Shown here piece after piece: positions 62,090 to 64,000 of a stretch of DNA of 64,000 bases (position 1 is its first letter; each line of letters begins with the position of its first letter). Below the pieces are notes generated by a model, which saw only the letters and a list, made by a program, of their open reading frames with translations, was not told where the DNA came from and searched no databases. The stretch comes from Ectopseudomonas khazarica (lineage in GTDB: Bacteria; Pseudomonadota; Gammaproteobacteria; Pseudomonadales; Pseudomonadaceae). The stretch is taken from positions 1 through 64,000 of the forward strand of contig NZ_SBHZ01000011.1 in NCBI RefSeq assembly GCF_004521985.1. Direction: 5' to 3'. The position numbers and the translations under genes were made by a program.

Positions 62090-62100
62090 TTGTTGTTGTT
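62090..62100 (-). promoter_or_regulatory. Crc/Hfq-type A-rich motif before dctP
   Basis: On the minus strand AACAACAACAA (complement of 62090-62100) fits AAnAAnAAnAA and lies 1 base from the ACGGAG ribosome site, where Hfq-Crc binding would block translation of the transporter. Confidence 0.6.
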
Positions 62101-62152
62101 GGTGAACAGCAGCGCGAGACCGGTACCACGAGGTGGCCCGGGGTGAATCGGG

Positions 62153-63028
62153 TCAGGGGCGCAAGGCCGGTTCGGCCATGCCGCGCACGCCAGGGCTCAG
62201 GGCGAACACACCGCCGGCCAGCGGCTGCTCGGAAACGTCGCCGGCGGGGCGGATCGAGGTGACGAACAGGGTGTCCAGCTGCGGCCCACCGAAGGCGCAC
62301 ATGGCGGGTTTCTGCACCGGAACCGCGAGCGAGCGGTCCAGGCGGCCGTCGGGGGTGAAGCGATGGACCAGCCCGGCGTCGTTGCCGCAGATCCAGTAGC
62401 AACCGTCGACGTCCACCGCCGCGCCGTCCGGGCGGCCGGGGTGGCGCGTCATGTCGATGAACAGGCGGCGGTTGTGCGGCGTGCCGCTGTCCGTGTCGTA
62501 GTCGAAGGCCCAGACCGCCTGCACCGTCGGGTGCGAGTCGGACAGGTACATGATCCGGCCATCGGGGCTGAAGGCCAGGCCATTGGGCACGATGAGGTCG
62601 TCGAGCCGCTCCTGCAGCTGGCCGTCGTAGCGATACAGCGCGCCGACGCGGGCACCGGCGGCCATGTCCAGCAGCATCGTGCCGGCCCAGAAACGTCCCT
62701 GGCGGTCGCAGCGACCGTCGTTGAAGCGCATCTGCGGGCGAGGGTGTTCGACGCGTGCCAGGCATTCGCTGCGGATGCCGCCATCGTCCTGCGGGCGCAG
62801 GTGGAAGAGGCCGCTCTGCATGCCGGCGAGCCAGCCACCGGACGGGTGCATGGCCAGGCAGGCGAGCATTTCATCGGCCTGCCAGCTCTGCGTCTGGCCA
62901 TCGGCCACGGACCAGCGATGCAGCCGGCCTGCGGGAATGTCGACCCAGTACAGTGCCTGTTCCGCGGCGTTCCATACCGGGCTTTCTCCGGTCGCGTTGC
63001 GTGCGTCGACAATCAGTTCTGCTGACAT
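62153..63028 (-). CDS. SMP-30/gluconolactonase family sugar-lactone hydrolase
   Basis: The 291-residue six-bladed propeller has the metal-ligand Glu in TGESPVW (residue 15), FNDGRCDRQGRFWAGTM, the Asn of IVPNGLAFSPDG and the Asp of RPDGAAVDVDG. It hydrolyses sugar lactones to sugar acids. Next to uronate dehydrogenase, the likely substrate is the glucaro- or galactarolactone formed by Udh. It is the second gene of the operon, 51 bases after udh. Confidence 0.9.
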   Translation of the reverse strand: MSAELIVDARNATGESPVWNAAEQALYWVDIPAGRLHRWSVADGQTQSWQADEMLACLAMHPSGGWLAGMQSGLFHLRPQDDGGIRSECLARVEHPRPQMRFNDGRCDRQGRFWAGTMLLDMAAGARVGALYRYDGQLQERLDDLIVPNGLAFSPDGRIMYLSDSHPTVQAVWAFDYDTDSGTPHNRRLFIDMTRHPGRPDGAAVDVDGCYWICGNDAGLVHRFTPDGRLDRSLAVPVQKPAMCAFGGPQLDTLFVTSIRPAGDVSEQPLAGGVFALSPGVRGMAEPALRP

Positions 63029-63079
63029 GGCCGTGGTGTGCTCTGGTTGTTGTCGGGGCAGGAGCGGGGCGTGCGGGCG

Positions 63080-63907
63080 TCAGTCGTCGCCGAACGGGCC
63101 GGCGGCCACGAAGGCGCCTCCCTGGTAGATGCGCGCGGGGTCGTCGGCGGCTGGCAGCGGTTGCGCCTCGACCTTGTCGCGGAACACTTCGGAGCTGTCC
63201 CTGGCCTGGAAACCGAGGTGGGCGGCGAGGTGGTTGTCCCACCAGACGTCGCGATTGTCCGACATGCCGTAGACCACGGTATGGCCGACGTTGGCCGTGT
63301 ACAGGCAGCGTTCGATCAGCTGGGTGAGGTCGTCATAGCTCAGCCAGGTGCTCATCATGCGGCGATTGGCCGGCTCGGGAAACGACGAGCCGATGCGGAT
63401 GCTGACGGTCTCGATGCCGTAGCGGTCGAAGTAGAAGCTGGCCATGTCCTCGCCATAGGACTTGGAGAGGCCGTAGTAGCCGTCCGGGCGCCGCGCCGAG
63501 CGGGCGTCGAGCCGTTCGTCCTGCTGGTAGAAACCGATGACGTGGTTGGAGCTGGCGAACACCACGCGCTTCACGCCATGGCGGCGCGCCGCTTCGTAGA
63601 TGTGGAACACGCCGCAGATATTGGCGCCGAGGATTTCCTCGAAGGGGCGTTCGACCGAGACACCGCCGAAATGCAGGATGGCATCCACGCCTTCGACCAG
63701 GCGATGGACCTCGGCCTTGTCGGCCAGGTCGCAGTGCACCACTTCTTCGTGCGGGCCGGCGGCGGGGGCCATCTCGCCGATGTCGGACAGGCGCAGGATG
63801 TTGGCGTAGGGGCGCAGGCGTTCACGCAGTACCTTGCCCAGTCCGCCAGCGGCGCCGGTCAGGAGAATGCGGTCGAAGGGGCGTAGCTCTGGGGACGTGC
63901 TGCTCAT
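63080..63907 (-). CDS. udh: Uronate dehydrogenase (NAD+-dependent)
   Basis: The 275-residue short-chain/extended-SDR enzyme has the NAD motif TGAAGGLGK (17-25), DLADKAEVHRL, the active-site serine in FASSNHVIG (near 119-120) and YxxxK (Y145, K149). It oxidises D-glucuronate or D-galacturonate to the aldaro-lactone, the first step of the oxidative uronate pathway. It is the first gene of the operon, downstream of a strong promoter-operator. The lactonase and TRAP genes follow. The later enzymes (aldarate dehydratases, KDG or ketoglutarate-semialdehyde steps) are not in the window. Confidence 0.92.
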   Translation of the reverse strand: MSSTSPELRPFDRILLTGAAGGLGKVLRERLRPYANILRLSDIGEMAPAAGPHEEVVHCDLADKAEVHRLVEGVDAILHFGGVSVERPFEEILGANICGVFHIYEAARRHGVKRVVFASSNHVIGFYQQDERLDARSARRPDGYYGLSKSYGEDMASFYFDRYGIETVSIRIGSSFPEPANRRMMSTWLSYDDLTQLIERCLYTANVGHTVVYGMSDNRDVWWDNHLAAHLGFQARDSSEVFRDKVEAQPLPAADDPARIYQGGAFVAAGPFGDD

Positions 63908-63923
63908 GCTGGGGCCTGGACTC

Positions 63924-63936
63924 TTGTTGTTGTTTT
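63924..63936 (-). promoter_or_regulatory. Crc/Hfq-type A-rich motif before udh
   Basis: On the minus strand AAAACAACAACAA (complement of 63924-63936) contains overlapping AAnAAnAA matches in the udh leader, 16 bases before the start codon. Confidence 0.6.
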
Positions 63937-63938
63937 GG

Positions 63939-63960
63939 TGTCATACGTTGTCGTATGACA
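63939..63960. promoter_or_regulatory. 22-bp palindromic operator of the udh operon
   Basis: TGTCATACG (63939-63947) and CGTATGACA (63952-63960) are perfect 9-bp arms around TTGT. The site begins 7 bases downstream of the -10 box, covering the likely transcription start. This is the classic position for a GntR/FCD repressor. Confidence 0.8.
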
Positions 63961-63967
63961 TGGATCG

Positions 63968-63996
63968 ATTATCAGCAGCACCCGATGCGCTGTCAA
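63968..63996 (-). promoter_or_regulatory. Promoter of the udh operon
   Basis: On the minus strand a perfect TTGACA (complement of 63991-63996) and GATAAT (complement of 63968-63973) are exactly 17 bases apart. It is the best sigma70 promoter in the window. Confidence 0.85.
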
Positions 63997-64000
63997 CGTG

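Overview
The window is a GC-rich chromosomal segment of a Pseudomonas. The genus call rests on MvaT (the H-NS-type silencer of pseudomonads) between sbcB and purU, a PctA-type amino-acid receptor beside a HerA-like ATPase gene, BifA next to the icmP-lemA genes, and a MexL-MexJ-MexK efflux set beside rsmJ. From memory these blocks resemble P. aeruginosa PAO1 neighbourhoods, but in a different overall order, so a species outside the aeruginosa group is likely (the mendocina/oleovorans lineage is a guess). I see no rRNA, tRNA, CRISPR array, insertion sequence or prophage. Almost the whole window is coding, with short gaps holding promoters, operators and intrinsic terminators.

Layout. 1-5.6 kb: 3' part of rsmJ, then the divergent efflux unit mexL / mexJK. 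5.7-11.0 kb: bacterioferritin, then a glycerol locus with glpD and glpR on the minus strand facing ybaK and glpK on the plus strand; no glpF is present. 11-17.5 kb: a REP pair, a PhzF-family enzyme, argF translationally coupled to an ABC ATPase, an unknown lipoprotein, a molybdopterin oxidoreductase and grxD. 17.6-20.8 kb: the outer-membrane lipid trio ydbH-ynbE-ydbL. 20.9-22.1 kb: an Xre-RES toxin-antitoxin pair, followed by an AT-rich gap with a perfect DnaA box. 22.5-32.4 kb: a short Sel1 protein, rmuC, two overlapping hydrolase genes with a divergent MerR regulator across a 36-bp palindrome, a large SLC5-type hybrid histidine kinase, a GNAT and an AraC regulator.

32.5-40.6 kb: icmP with a Fur-like palindrome, lemA plus a GIDE-domain protein with a canonical EF-hand, bifA (c-di-GMP), a sigma54-promoted amt followed by an unknown gene, and sodB. 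40.8-48.4 kb: a minus-strand run of seven genes (BPSS1780-like protein, RDD, SpoIIM-like, DUF4129, DUF4350, MoxR ATPase, DUF58), the last six overlapping by 4 to 14 bases. This is a conserved but poorly understood membrane-associated AAA+ module and the best candidate for an undescribed system. 48.6-56.2 kb: sbcB, mvaT, purU, a CBS protein with a small overlapping gene, a PctA-like chemoreceptor, a HerA-like ATPase and a small gene with a long 5' dyad.

56.5-64 kb: a sugar-acid region with a mutarotase-like gene, a FadR-type GntR regulator and a minus-strand operon udh - SMP-30 lactonase - TRAP transporter (dctP, dctQ, dctM) - EamA exporter. Its promoter has a perfect TTGACA box, and a 22-bp palindrome covers the likely start site. 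Crc/Hfq-type A-rich motifs precede udh, dctP and glpK, so carbon-source use in this window looks jointly subject to catabolite repression. All start choices, operators and promoters are read by eye; family calls are from sequence recognition without database searches.
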